Shown here piece by piece: positions 53,809 to 62,303 of a stretch of DNA of 64,000 nucleotides (within the stretch, counting starts at the first letter, position 1; every line of letters begins with the position of its first letter). The translations under genes and the position numbers were made by a program. Below the pieces are notes generated by a model. The model saw nothing but the letters and a program-made list of their open reading frames with translations, did not search any database and was not told the origin of the DNA. Where the stretch lies: NCBI GenBank assembly GCA_019637295.1, contig JAHBVX010000006.1, positions 124,001-188,000 of the forward strand, read 5' to 3'. Origin of the DNA: Polyangiaceae bacterium. GTDB taxonomy: Bacteria; Myxococcota_A; Polyangia; Polyangiales; Polyangiaceae.

Positions 53809-55716
53809 ATGAAGTGGTCGCTGCGGCGCCTGGGCGCCTTGTCGTGTCTCGCGCCGATCTGGGCGGCGGCCTGTGGCTCGCCGTCCGTCGTCGGCGGCCC
53901 GCCGCCCCCCGCGCCTGTTTCGCCCGGGGAGCCCGCGCTGGCGAGCGACCAAGGGGCCACCGCCGCGGAGGCCGACGCCTTCATCGAGCAAACGAACACC
54001 GAGCTGAAGGAGCTGTGGACCCACTCGGCGCGGGCGGCTTGGGTGAAGGCCAACTTCATCACTCACGACACCGAGCTGCTCGAGGCCCGCGAGAACGAGA
54101 AGCTGCTCGAGTACTCGGCACGCCGCATCAAGGAGGCTCAGCGGTTCGCGGGGCTGGAGGGCCTGCGCCCGGACACCGCGCGCATGCTCTACCTGCTCAA
54201 GTACTCGTCCGGAATGCCCGCGCCGACGGATGCAGCGAAGCGCCGGCGGTTGGCCGAGCTCGGCACCCAGCTCGAGAGCCTGTACGGCAAGGGGCGCGCC
54301 TGCTCGCCCAAGCTCAAAGGCCACGGCGACGACAAGAGCGCGGAGTGCTTGACGCTCGGCGAGCTCAGCAAGCTCCTGACCAAGAGCCGTGACTACGACG
54401 TGCTGCTCGAGGCCTGGAACCAGTGGCACGCCATCTCGCTGCCCATGCGACCCATGTACACGGAGATGGTGGGCCTAGCCAACGAGGGCGCTCGGGAGCT
54501 CGGCTTCCGGGACGTGTCGGACATCTGGAAGGGTGGGTACGACATGACCACGGACGAGTTCCATCGTGAGATGGACCGCCTGTGGACGGAGGTGAAGCCC
54601 CTGTACGATCGCTTGCATTGCTTCGCCCGCGCGCGGCTGCGCAAGAAGTACGGCAAGGACCGCATCCCCGAGCGCGCGCCCATCCCCGCGCACCTGCTCG
54701 GCAACATGTGGGCGCAGGAGTGGACGGGGCTGTACAAGGAGATGGAGCCCTTCCCCGGCAAGGGTGAGGCGGACATCACCAAGCTGCTCGTCGCCAAGAA
54801 GTACGACCCCATCAAGATGGTCAAGCTGGCGGAAGGCTTCTTCACTTCCTTGGGCATGGACCCGCTACCCCAGACCTTCTGGGAGCGGAGTCTCTTCACC
54901 AAGCCCAAAGACCGAGAGGTGGTCTGCCACGCCAGCGCATGGGACGTGACCTCGAGCGGCGACCTCCGCATCAAGATGTGCATCGAGGTCAACCACGAGG
55001 ACCTGGTGACCATCCACCACGAGCTCGGCCACAACTACTACTTCCACTACTACAACAACCTGCCAGTGCTGTTCCAGGCGGGCGCCAACGACGGCTTTCA
55101 CGAGGGCATCGGCGACACGCTGGCGCTGAGTGTCACGCCCGGGTACCTGGCGAAGATCGGGCTTTTGGCCAAGGCGCCCAGCGACGACAAGGCCGAGCTG
55201 AACGTGCTCATGCAGCGCGCGCTGGAGGGCATCGCCTTCTTGCCCTTCGGCAAGCTGATCGACGAGTGGCGCTGGGACGTGTTCAGCGGCAAGACAGCAC
55301 CGTCGCGGTACAACGCGTCCTGGTGGCAGTTGCGGCGGAAGTACCAGGGCGTCGCGGCTCCGGTCGAGCGCGGCGAGGACCACTTCGACCCTGGCGCCAA
55401 GTACCACATCCCCGGGAACGTGCCGTACACACGCTATTTCATCGCGCGCATCCTGCAGTATCAATTCCAGCGCGCCTTGTGCCGTACGGCCGGGCACACG
55501 GGCCCCCTCCACACCTGCAGCATCTACGGCAACACGGAGGCTGGCGCGAAGATGATCGCGATGCTGAAGCTCGGCGCGAGCAAGCCCTGGCCGGAGGCGC
55601 TGCACGCCATGACCGGGGAGCGCCGCATGGATGCCACCGCCATAATCGACTACTACGAGCCACTCATCACCTGGCTGGATCAACAGAACAAGGCCGAACA
55701 GTGCGGCTGGGAATGA
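53809..55716 (+). CDS. M2-family zinc peptidyl-dipeptidase (ACE-like), lipoprotein
   Basis: 635 aa. N-terminal signal with lipobox (LSCLAPIWAAAC). The zinc site HExxH is at H404-H408 with E405 catalytic (IHHELGHN), and the third ligand is E432 in GANDGFHEGIGD, the exact ACE arrangement. The whole protein is helical, as in angiotensin-converting enzyme. It should cleave C-terminal dipeptides from oligopeptides outside the cytoplasmic membrane. Such M2 enzymes are rare in bacteria but known in several proteobacterial groups. It stands upstream of the methyltransferase-like and gshA-type genes (15 bases). Confidence 0.9.
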   Translation: MKWSLRRLGALSCLAPIWAAACGSPSVVGGPPPPAPVSPGEPALASDQGATAAEADAFIEQTNTELKELWTHSARAAWVKANFITHDTELLEARENEKLLEYSARRIKEAQRFAGLEGLRPDTARMLYLLKYSSGMPAPTDAAKRRRLAELGTQLESLYGKGRACSPKLKGHGDDKSAECLTLGELSKLLTKSRDYDVLLEAWNQWHAISLPMRPMYTEMVGLANEGARELGFRDVSDIWKGGYDMTTDEFHREMDRLWTEVKPLYDRLHCFARARLRKKYGKDRIPERAPIPAHLLGNMWAQEWTGLYKEMEPFPGKGEADITKLLVAKKYDPIKMVKLAEGFFTSLGMDPLPQTFWERSLFTKPKDREVVCHASAWDVTSSGDLRIKMCIEVNHEDLVTIHHELGHNYYFHYYNNLPVLFQAGANDGFHEGIGDTLALSVTPGYLAKIGLLAKAPSDDKAELNVLMQRALEGIAFLPFGKLIDEWRWDVFSGKTAPSRYNASWWQLRRKYQGVAAPVERGEDHFDPGAKYHIPGNVPYTRYFIARILQYQFQRALCRTAGHTGPLHTCSIYGNTEAGAKMIAMLKLGASKPWPEALHAMTGERRMDATAIIDYYEPLITWLDQQNKAEQCGWE

Positions 55717-55731
55717 GCGCGCGAGCCTGAC

Positions 55732-56637
55732 ATGAGCTTCGACGCGCTGAAGCCTCGGCTCCATCAGGGTCGACCCATAGTGATCGACTCGGATACCTGC
55801 GCGTCGCTGCGCGGCCGTGGGCTGACCGTGGACTCGCCGGGTGCCATAGGCGAGCTCCTGCGCCAGGCGCCCAGCGTGATCCGCGCCCACTACGAGGCGG
55901 AGATCCAGAGCCTGGTCAATGTGCTCTGTGCGGTGACTGCCGACACCACGCCGCGCGCGCTGGCCGAGGTCGGCATGGAGCATCGCGCCGCGCTGCTCAC
56001 CGGACTGGCGGTCGAGCTGGCGCAGGAGGTCGCGGCCGGCTGCGGTCGCCCGGTGGCGGTCGCCGGCGTGGTGGGTAGCGAGCGGGTCGCGCCGGTGGCG
56101 CTGGATCGCCTGAGCGCGGAGCTCCACGAGCACGCCGCACGCGTCGCCTCGGCGGGCTCGGAGCTGATCCTCGCGCGGGGTCAGGGATCGGGCATCGAGC
56201 TCATGGCGGCGGTGAACGCCGCCCTGGCAACGGAGCTGCCGGTGTGGGCTGCAGTGGAGTGCGAGCCCGGCGCGCTGTTGTCGTCGGGAACTCCGGTCGT
56301 CACGCTGCTGGAGTCGCTGTGCAGCGTGGGAGTGGCCGCGGTGCTGTTCGAGGTCAGTCGCATCGAGGACGGGGTCGCGCTCACCGAGCGCGCGCGAGAG
56401 TTCGTGGAGGGCGGCGACCTGGTGGTCGGGGTGCTGCTGGCGGGAGGCACGAGCAGCGTCCGCGGATTCCCGGACGAGTCGAGTGACCCGTCGCGTTGGG
56501 CGGCGGGCGCGATGGCGCTCGACCGCGCGGGCGCGCGCATCATCGGTGGCGGCTCGGGCACTTCCGACGTGCACACGCGGGCGCTGGTCGACGAGCTGCG
56601 CGCCATCCACCCGACCGTCCACCCCGTCCGGAGCTGA
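55732..56637 (+). CDS. Homocysteine S-methyltransferase-like protein lacking the zinc cysteines
   Basis: 301 aa, TIM-barrel homocysteine methyltransferase fold (PF02574). N-terminal VIDSDTCASLRGRGL matches the family's DGAMGTxL region and the C-terminal IIGGGSGTSDVHTRAL the zinc-binding GGCCGTxPxHI. In active enzymes that site has two adjacent cysteines; here they are Gly-Ser. The middle Cys (usually GxNC) is not clear either. It therefore probably does not bind zinc or methylate homocysteine in the usual way, and may be a binding or a changed enzyme. It sits between the M2 peptidase and the glutamate-cysteine ligase. Confidence 0.7.
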   Translation: MSFDALKPRLHQGRPIVIDSDTCASLRGRGLTVDSPGAIGELLRQAPSVIRAHYEAEIQSLVNVLCAVTADTTPRALAEVGMEHRAALLTGLAVELAQEVAAGCGRPVAVAGVVGSERVAPVALDRLSAELHEHAARVASAGSELILARGQGSGIELMAAVNAALATELPVWAAVECEPGALLSSGTPVVTLLESLCSVGVAAVLFEVSRIEDGVALTERAREFVEGGDLVVGVLLAGGTSSVRGFPDESSDPSRWAAGAMALDRAGARIIGGGSGTSDVHTRALVDELRAIHPTVHPVRS

Positions 56638-56736
56638 GTCGCCAGCCGGTCCGCCGTCAGTTTCCGACTGTACGAAGCCGCTCCTCCGCGCAATGCTGGG
56701 CCGCAGCCTGCGTTTCCGCGTGGGCCCAAACCCAAC

Positions 56737-58095
56737 ATGAAGCCCGACACCGATCTGCCGCTCACCGACTACGACCAGCTGCTCTCTCCCTTTCGGGACG
56801 TCGAGAAACCACGGGAAGACTGGCGCATCGGCCCGGAGGCGGAGAAGTTCGGGGTCCACGCCAGCACTGGCGAGGCCCTGGCCTACGACGGGCCCCACGG
56901 CGTCCTGCGCGTGCTCGAGGCTCTAGCGCGGGAGCACGACTGGGCGCGTGAGCGCGAGGTCGCCGACGGGCCGATCATCTCGCTCAAGCGTGGGTTCTCG
57001 TCCATCACCCTCGAGCCTGGGGCCCAGCTCGAGCTCTCGGGCGCGCCGGCGGACACGGTGCACGAGATCTGCGGGGCAGCGCGCGGCCACATGGCGGAGC
57101 TGCGCAACATCTCGGACGAGATGAGCCTGGTGTGGCTGGGCGTCGGCTTTCATCCCCTGGCCACCCAGGAGTCGCTGCCCTGGGTGCCCAAGCTCCGGTA
57201 TGCGATCATGCGGGAGTACCTCCCGACTCGGGGCGGGCGCGCGCTCGACATGATGCGTCGCACCGCCACGGTGCAAGCGAACCTGGACTTCTCGGACGAG
57301 GAGGACGCCATGCGCAAGCTGCGCGTCGGCCTCGTGCTCGCTCCGCTGATCAACGCCATGACGGCGAACTCGCCCTTTCTCGAGGGTCGCATCAGCGGCA
57401 AGAAGAGCCTGCGCGGTGAGGTCTGGCTCGACATGGATCCGGATCGCTCCGGCCTCTTGCCGGAGCTGTGTCGACGCGAGCGGCTCGGCTATCGCGACTA
57501 CGCGGACTGGGCGCTCGACGTCCCCATGTTCCTGGTCAAGCGCGAGGGCCGCGTCATCCCGAACACGCGCCAGACCTTCCGCGAGTTCTGGCAGCACGGC
57601 TGTGAAGGCCACCGCGCGACCGTGGCCGACTGGAAGCTGCACCTGAACACGCTGTTCCCGGAGGCTCGCCTGAAGAACACCCTGGAGTTTCGCGCCTGCG
57701 ACTCGCTGCCCACGGACCTGGCCTGCTCCGTTCCGGCGCTCTTCGCCGGGCTCATGTACGACGAGACCGCGCTAGCCGAGGCCGAGCAACTCGCCCACGG
57801 CTTGGACCTCGACGCCATCTCTCGTGCGCGTCCGGCGCTCGTGACCCACGCGCTCTCCGCCGACATCGAAGGCCAGCCCGTGCGCGCACTCGCCGAGCGC
57901 ATCCTGGAGATCGCGATCGGCGGACTGCGGCGTCGCAGTCGCCTCGACGGCAGAGGTCAGGACGAGAGCATCCACCTGGCCGAGCTCGGCAAGCTCGTCG
58001 AGCGGGGCCTGTGTCCGGCGGATCGCTTGCTCGAGGGCCTCGACCCGGGTGACCGGGATCTGCGCTCCGAGATCTTGGCGCGAACGCGCATCTGA
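56737..58095 (+). CDS. Glutamate-cysteine ligase, plant/GCS2 type
   Basis: 452 aa. GCS2-family (PF04107) ligase, which makes gamma-glutamylcysteine, the first step of glutathione synthesis. Typical parts are IGPEAEKFGV near residues 31-40, ISLKRGFSSITLEPGAQLELSGAP, and RTATVQANLDFSDEEDAMRKLRV, plus ADWKLHLNTLFPEARLKNTLEFR. The plant-type form is usual in some alpha-, delta- and actinobacteria. No glutathione synthetase gene is visible next to it. It may supply glutathione for the GST at 9413-10180. Confidence 0.92.
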   Translation: MKPDTDLPLTDYDQLLSPFRDVEKPREDWRIGPEAEKFGVHASTGEALAYDGPHGVLRVLEALAREHDWAREREVADGPIISLKRGFSSITLEPGAQLELSGAPADTVHEICGAARGHMAELRNISDEMSLVWLGVGFHPLATQESLPWVPKLRYAIMREYLPTRGGRALDMMRRTATVQANLDFSDEEDAMRKLRVGLVLAPLINAMTANSPFLEGRISGKKSLRGEVWLDMDPDRSGLLPELCRRERLGYRDYADWALDVPMFLVKREGRVIPNTRQTFREFWQHGCEGHRATVADWKLHLNTLFPEARLKNTLEFRACDSLPTDLACSVPALFAGLMYDETALAEAEQLAHGLDLDAISRARPALVTHALSADIEGQPVRALAERILEIAIGGLRRRSRLDGRGQDESIHLAELGKLVERGLCPADRLLEGLDPGDRDLRSEILARTRI

Positions 58096-58097
58096 GA

Positions 58098-58556
58098 TCA
58101 GTTGCCGGTGCAGCGCTCGAGGTCGGCTGAGGTCTTCACCCGAGCGATGCAGCTCGCCTCCGCCGCCGTCGTCTCGCGACCGAGGCACTCCTCCGCACCG
58201 TGCTCCACGCGCTCGCGAAACGCGGCGCTCGAGCGCTCCGCGCGCGCTCTGGCTTCGAGCTTCTGCCGCTCCGCCGGATCCGCTTCTTCGGCGACCACCA
58301 GCTCGAGAGCCAGCTCCTCCACACGCTCGGCGGCGCGCCGACACGACGCTTGATCAGCGAGGGGCGCCCGAGCGGTGTCCGCCCCCTCGAAGTCGGAGAA
58401 CTCGCCGAAGATGTCGCTCGGGTCCCGCGCCTCTCCGCCCCCGCCGCAGGCCAGCAGCAGCAGCGCGCCCAGGAGGCTAGTCGCTCGAAATTGAACGCTA
58501 TTTTCCGCAGCCCGCGAGAACGATTCGCCCGACCGGATATTTCGTGTACGAATCAT
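58098..58556 (-). CDS. Lipoprotein, function unknown
   Basis: 152 aa from the ATG at 58556; an ATG at 58604 is possible but would reach into the next gene. Lipobox in TSLLGALLLLACGGGG. The mature part is helical and acidic (AERVEELALELVVAEEADPAERQKLEARARAERSS) with four cysteines. The signal peptide is preceded by ~28 residues of hydrophilic sequence, which is long for a lipoprotein; the true start may lie closer, but no other ATG/GTG/TTG exists between. Its start is only 21 bases from the divergent acyl-CoA dehydrogenase start. Confidence 0.55.
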   Translation of the reverse strand: MIRTRNIRSGESFSRAAENSVQFRATSLLGALLLLACGGGGEARDPSDIFGEFSDFEGADTARAPLADQASCRRAAERVEELALELVVAEEADPAERQKLEARARAERSSAAFRERVEHGAEECLGRETTAAEASCIARVKTSADLERCTGN

Positions 58557-58577
58557 TGCGTTCCCGCCGAGGCCACC
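58548..58577 (+). promoter_or_regulatory. Short divergent region; 13-mer shared with the 9380 palindrome region
   Basis: ACGAATCATTGCG (58548-58560) recurs exactly at 9378-9390. Here it covers the minus-strand start codon and lies 17 bases before the plus-strand start at 58578. Palindrome completion is absent here, so only one half-site of the 9380 element is present. A regulator common to both sites is possible but not shown. Confidence 0.3.
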
Positions 58578-59747
58578 ATGTTCAATCCGTATACCGAAGA
58601 GCACGAGCAGTTCCGCAAGACCGTCCGCCAGTTCGCGGAGAGAGACATCTCACCGTACGTCGAGGAGTGGGAGAAGGCGAAAGACTTTCCGAACGAGCTG
58701 TTCAAGAAGGCCGGTGACCTCGGCATCTTCGGCGCGCACTACCCGGAGGAGCACGGCGGCTCCGGCGGCGACTACTGGTTCAGCGTGGCCAAGGCACAGG
58801 AGCTGCCGCGCGGCCGCTGCGCCGGCGTCACCATGGCCCTGCTCGTGCAGAGCGACATGGCCACGCCGGTCATCAGCGATCTGGGAACCAAGGAGCAGAT
58901 CGAGGAGTTCCTGAAGCCGACCCTGGCCGGCGACAAGATCGTGTCGATCGGCGTCAGCGAGCCCGGCGCGGGCAGCGACGTGGCGGGCATCCGTACCTAC
59001 GCTCGGAAGGACGGCAGCGACTACGTGCTCAACGGCTCCAAGACGTTCATCACCAACGGCGCACGCGCAGACTACATCACCATGCTGGTCAAGACGCGTC
59101 CCGACTCCGGCTCCCACGGCTGCACGTTCTTCCTCGTTCCCACGAACACCAAGGGCTTCCGGGTCGGCAAGCGCCTCGAGAAGATCGGCAACCACGCGTC
59201 CGACACCGCGGAGCTGTTCCTGGAGGACGTCCGCATCCCCGAGCGCTACCGGCTCGGCGAAGAGGACATGGGCTTCATGTACCTGATGCAGAACTTCCAG
59301 AGCGAGCGGCTGATCGGCGCCGTCAGCGGCATCTCCGGCTCCAAGCTGATCGTGGCCGAGGCCCGCAAGTATGGCGAAGAGCGCGTGGCGTTCGGCAAGC
59401 CGATCATCAAGCGTGAGGTGTGGCAGCACCGCTTCGTCGACATGTACACCAAGCTCGAGATGGCTCAGGCCTTCATGGACCGGGTCACGGAGCAGTACAA
59501 CGAGGAGCGCTACGTCAGGAAGGAGAACGTCTCCTTCGAGACCGTGAAGCTCATCAGCATGGCGAAGATCGTCGCGGGAGAGCTCGTGATGGAGATCGCG
59601 GACACGTGCCTGCAGTTCCACGGTGGCTGGGGCTACATCGAGGACTACAGCATCGCGCGCGCCTGGCGCGACGCACGCTTGCTGAAGATCGGCGGCGGCA
59701 CCAGCGAGACCATGACGTACTACCTGGCCAAGCTGATGGGCCTATGA
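58578..59747 (+). CDS. Acyl-CoA dehydrogenase, long-chain/isovaleryl type
   Basis: 389 aa from the ATG at 58578. Full-length acyl-CoA dehydrogenase with IGVSEPGAGSDVAGIRT (~124-140) and the C-terminal LQFHGGWGYIEDYSIARAWRDAR. The catalytic base appears at E243 in FQSERLIG, the helix-G site used by isovaleryl-CoA and long-chain enzymes. The C-terminal position used in the paralogue at 6428-7588 reads GGGTSE, without the Glu. So the two dehydrogenases in this window use different active-site plans and probably different substrates. Confidence 0.92.
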   Translation: MFNPYTEEHEQFRKTVRQFAERDISPYVEEWEKAKDFPNELFKKAGDLGIFGAHYPEEHGGSGGDYWFSVAKAQELPRGRCAGVTMALLVQSDMATPVISDLGTKEQIEEFLKPTLAGDKIVSIGVSEPGAGSDVAGIRTYARKDGSDYVLNGSKTFITNGARADYITMLVKTRPDSGSHGCTFFLVPTNTKGFRVGKRLEKIGNHASDTAELFLEDVRIPERYRLGEEDMGFMYLMQNFQSERLIGAVSGISGSKLIVAEARKYGEERVAFGKPIIKREVWQHRFVDMYTKLEMAQAFMDRVTEQYNEERYVRKENVSFETVKLISMAKIVAGELVMEIADTCLQFHGGWGYIEDYSIARAWRDARLLKIGGGTSETMTYYLAKLMGL

Positions 59748-59796
59748 CGCGCCGCGGGGTGGACTCCCGCCAAAGCCGACTTACCTTGCTCGGGTC

Positions 59797-60066
59797 ATGG
59801 CTGGCGGAGACCTCAAGCGTACCCCTTGGCGATTCTTGCTCGACAATCGCGCGTCACCTTTCGCCAAGTTTTTCATGCTCTTCGCGGTGATCTACGTCAT
59901 CAGCCCCGTGGATCTGGTGCCCGACATCGCCCTGGTCATCGGCTGGCTCGATGACCTGGCCGTCGCGGCTACGGCCTGTACCTCACTGCTGCTGGCCATG
60001 CGGCGATACACGCGTGGCAAGCCCGCGCCCCGCGCGATCGAGACCTCCGGAGTCGAGGTCGGCTAG
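59797..60066 (+). CDS. DUF1232 small membrane protein
   Basis: 89 aa. The DUF1232/YkvA-like signature YVISPVDLVPDIALVIGWLDD occupies residues ~33-53, with hydrophobic flanking segments. Function unknown; often associated with membranes. It stands between the acyl-CoA dehydrogenase and the YceI lipoprotein. Confidence 0.83.
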   Translation: MAGGDLKRTPWRFLLDNRASPFAKFFMLFAVIYVISPVDLVPDIALVIGWLDDLAVAATACTSLLLAMRRYTRGKPAPRAIETSGVEVG

Positions 60067-60130
60067 TCGTTCCCCCAACGGAACGGTGAGTTTCACTCGT
60101 CGGGACTGATGCCGGGGGCGCCCCCGCACC

Positions 60131-60823
60131 ATGTCCCCAGGCATGAAGACGATCTCGATCCGAGTGGGAATGATGGGGCTCGCGTTGGCCGTGGGAGCGG
60201 GCGCGGCAGGCTGCGACAAGAAGGAGACTCCGCGGCAGGAGACCCCGACCGTGAAGGCGGACACTCCGCAGGCGGACACACCGAAGCCCGCTGGCAACGC
60301 CAAGCTGGCCGAGGCGAAGGGAACGTACACGATCGACACGGTCCACTCGGCGGTCGTGTTCTCCGCCAAGCACGCCGGGCTCGGCTGGACCTACGGCAGC
60401 TTCAATCAGCTCTCCGGCAAGCTCGTGGTCGACGAAGACCCGTCCAAGAGCTCCATCGAGCTCGAGATTGACGCCAACAGCGTCTTTACCGCCAACAAGA
60501 AGCGTGACGACCACCTGAAGAGCCCCGACTTCTTCAACACCGCTCAGTTTCCGAAGATCACGTTCAAGAGTCGGTCCATCAAGGCGTCCGGCGAGAGCAA
60601 GTTCGACGTCGAGGGCGACCTCACGCTGCACGGCGTGACCAAGCCGCTGACGGTGTCGATGGAGCACGTGGGACAGGGTGTATTTCCCATGGACAAGTCC
60701 TACCGCGTCGGCTTCGAGGGCTCGACGACCATCAAGCGCTCGGACTTCGGCATGAAGAGCATGCTCGAAGCCGCCGGTGACGACGTGAGGTTCACGGTCG
60801 CCATCGAAGCCGTTCGGGAGTGA
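60131..60823 (+). CDS. YceI-domain lipoprotein
   Basis: About 230 aa from the ATG at 60131; the ATG at 60143 (MKTISIRVGMMGLALAVGAGAAGC) is equally possible and gives a clean lipobox AAGC. The YceI domain begins at GTYTIDTVHSAVVFSAKHAGLGWTYG and has KRDDHLKSPDFFNTAQFPKITFKS. The fold binds isoprenoid-like lipids in the periplasm. The gene is followed by a membrane protein after 3 bases, so an operon is likely. Confidence 0.88.
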   Translation: MSPGMKTISIRVGMMGLALAVGAGAAGCDKKETPRQETPTVKADTPQADTPKPAGNAKLAEAKGTYTIDTVHSAVVFSAKHAGLGWTYGSFNQLSGKLVVDEDPSKSSIELEIDANSVFTANKKRDDHLKSPDFFNTAQFPKITFKSRSIKASGESKFDVEGDLTLHGVTKPLTVSMEHVGQGVFPMDKSYRVGFEGSTTIKRSDFGMKSMLEAAGDDVRFTVAIEAVRE

Positions 60824-60826
60824 GCC

Positions 60827-61702
60827 ATGGAGCCGAGCGCCCTCGGGTTCGTGGCGCTGCCCGGCGTGCTCGCGGGGCTCGGCTGGCTCGGCGTCGCCAG
60901 AGCGCTAAAGGACGCCGGTAGACGAGCGTCCGCCTTGCCTTGGCTCGTGGCGCTCGCGTACGTGGCTGGGCACGCGGGTCTGTCTGGGCTCTCGGCCTTG
61001 CCCCTCGGCGTGACCGACTACCTGCCGCACGTCGCGCTGCTCGCCGCCCTCGCGGCGACGCTGGAAGCGCGGCAGCGATCTCCGGTTCGCGGCGCGCTGG
61101 TGTGGGCACCGGTCGCGCTCGGTGCGGCCTGGCTGCTCGTCCGGCCAGTCGCCGCCCGGGAGCCCCTGGCGACGGGCGCTCTGATGGTCACGCTCCCAGC
61201 GCTCGCGCTCGGACTGTCCTTGTGGTCGGTCCGACGCGGAAACGCCGGTCGAGGGGCCTCGGCTCAGGGACTCGTCGGCTTTGCCGTCGCCTGCTCAGTG
61301 GTCGTCGCTTGCGCGCTGTCGGGCACGCTGGTCGTCGGCCAGCACGCGGGGATGGTGGCGGCCGGGGTGGCTGGCTTGGGCGTGGCGGCGGCGTTGTCCC
61401 GCTCGCCGCTCGACGCGGGCCCGGCGCTCACGGTGGCGACCACCCTGGGCTGGGCCTGCGTCACCCTGACCTGGTTCTACGCTGAAATGCACTGGCAAGT
61501 GCTGCTGCTGGTGGCGAGCGTGCCGCCCGTGGTCGCGCTGCTGGGCTGGCTCCTCCGCGCGAGAACCGCCCTGATGCAAGCGGCCGCCACCCTGGTGCTG
61601 ACCGGGCTCACCGGGTGGCGTGCGCTGGCGGTCTCCCCCCTGCAGACCCCGAGCGACGATGCCGGGGGCTACGACTACGGGTACGGATACCCCTCCGACT
61701 GA
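60827..61702 (+). CDS. Multi-pass membrane protein, function unknown
   Basis: 291 aa with about eight hydrophobic segments from residue ~5 to 270, and a short hydrophilic tail rich in Asp, Gly and Tyr (GGYDYGYGYPSD). No motif recognised. Starts 3 bases after the YceI lipoprotein stop. It is a possible inner-membrane partner of that lipid-binding protein. Confidence 0.7.
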   Translation: MEPSALGFVALPGVLAGLGWLGVARALKDAGRRASALPWLVALAYVAGHAGLSGLSALPLGVTDYLPHVALLAALAATLEARQRSPVRGALVWAPVALGAAWLLVRPVAAREPLATGALMVTLPALALGLSLWSVRRGNAGRGASAQGLVGFAVACSVVVACALSGTLVVGQHAGMVAAGVAGLGVAAALSRSPLDAGPALTVATTLGWACVTLTWFYAEMHWQVLLLVASVPPVVALLGWLLRARTALMQAAATLVLTGLTGWRALAVSPLQTPSDDAGGYDYGYGYPSD

Positions 61703-61729
61703 CGCCGCAGGTGTAAGCTCCGCCAGCAG

Positions 61730-62272
61730 ATGGCGTTCAACCTCCAAGTCATGACGCGTCTTGCTTTGGGCCTGGCGGGCGTCGCCGGGCTGTTGGTCGG
61801 CTGCGCCGGGGCGCGAGCGCCGGGCCAGACACCCGCCACGGAGCCCATCACCTCCGTCGCTGAGCCCGCAGCTCCGGATGACCTGGACGCGCTCGAAACG
61901 GCGCTGGGCGAGTCCGAGGCGACGTTGCTGGCCGAGCTCGGCCCAGCCCGCGCGGAGAAGCAGCCGGAAGGCGCGGGAGCGGAGGCTGTGGCGCCCGCCG
62001 CGCAGCCGCCGCGGGATGGCCCAGGCACAGCCCGACCCACCGCCGCACCCAAGAGCGCGCCGCGGTCGAGCGCAGCGGGCGGCGCGCCCGAGGAGGCCCG
62101 CACAAGCTGCGAGAACGCGTGCAAGGCGCTGAGCTCGATGCGCCGCAGCGCCGAGCGGATCTGCTCGCTCACCTCGAGCGAGGCCGAGCGTTGCACCCGA
62201 GCGCGCGGACGCGTCGAAGCCGCAGAGAAGCGCCTCGCGCAGGCCGAGTGCAGCTGTAGCACCGAGGAGTGA
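61730..62272 (+). CDS. Lipoprotein, function unknown
   Basis: 180 aa. Lipobox in MTRLALGLAGVAGLLVGC (ATG at 61730 gives seven extra N-terminal residues; an internal ATG at 61751 is equally likely). The mature part is Pro/Ala-rich (residues ~40-120) with a C-terminal ~60-residue helical segment that has five cysteines (CENACKALSSMRRSAERIC ... CSCSTEE). A hairpin terminator lies at the stop. Confidence 0.68.
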   Translation: MAFNLQVMTRLALGLAGVAGLLVGCAGARAPGQTPATEPITSVAEPAAPDDLDALETALGESEATLLAELGPARAEKQPEGAGAEAVAPAAQPPRDGPGTARPTAAPKSAPRSSAAGGAPEEARTSCENACKALSSMRRSAERICSLTSSEAERCTRARGRVEAAEKRLAQAECSCSTEE

Positions 62273-62294
62273 GCGCGCGCCTGGGCGCGCTCAC
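62269..62294. terminator. 10-bp hairpin between convergent genes
   Basis: GTGAGCGCGC (62269-62278) pairs perfectly with GCGCGCTCAC (62285-62294) around a 6-base loop. It starts at the stop codon of the lipoprotein and lies before the end (62304) of the convergent Cys-rich gene, so it may act in both directions. A T-run is missing. Confidence 0.6.
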
Positions 62295-62303
62295 CCCCGA
62301 GCC

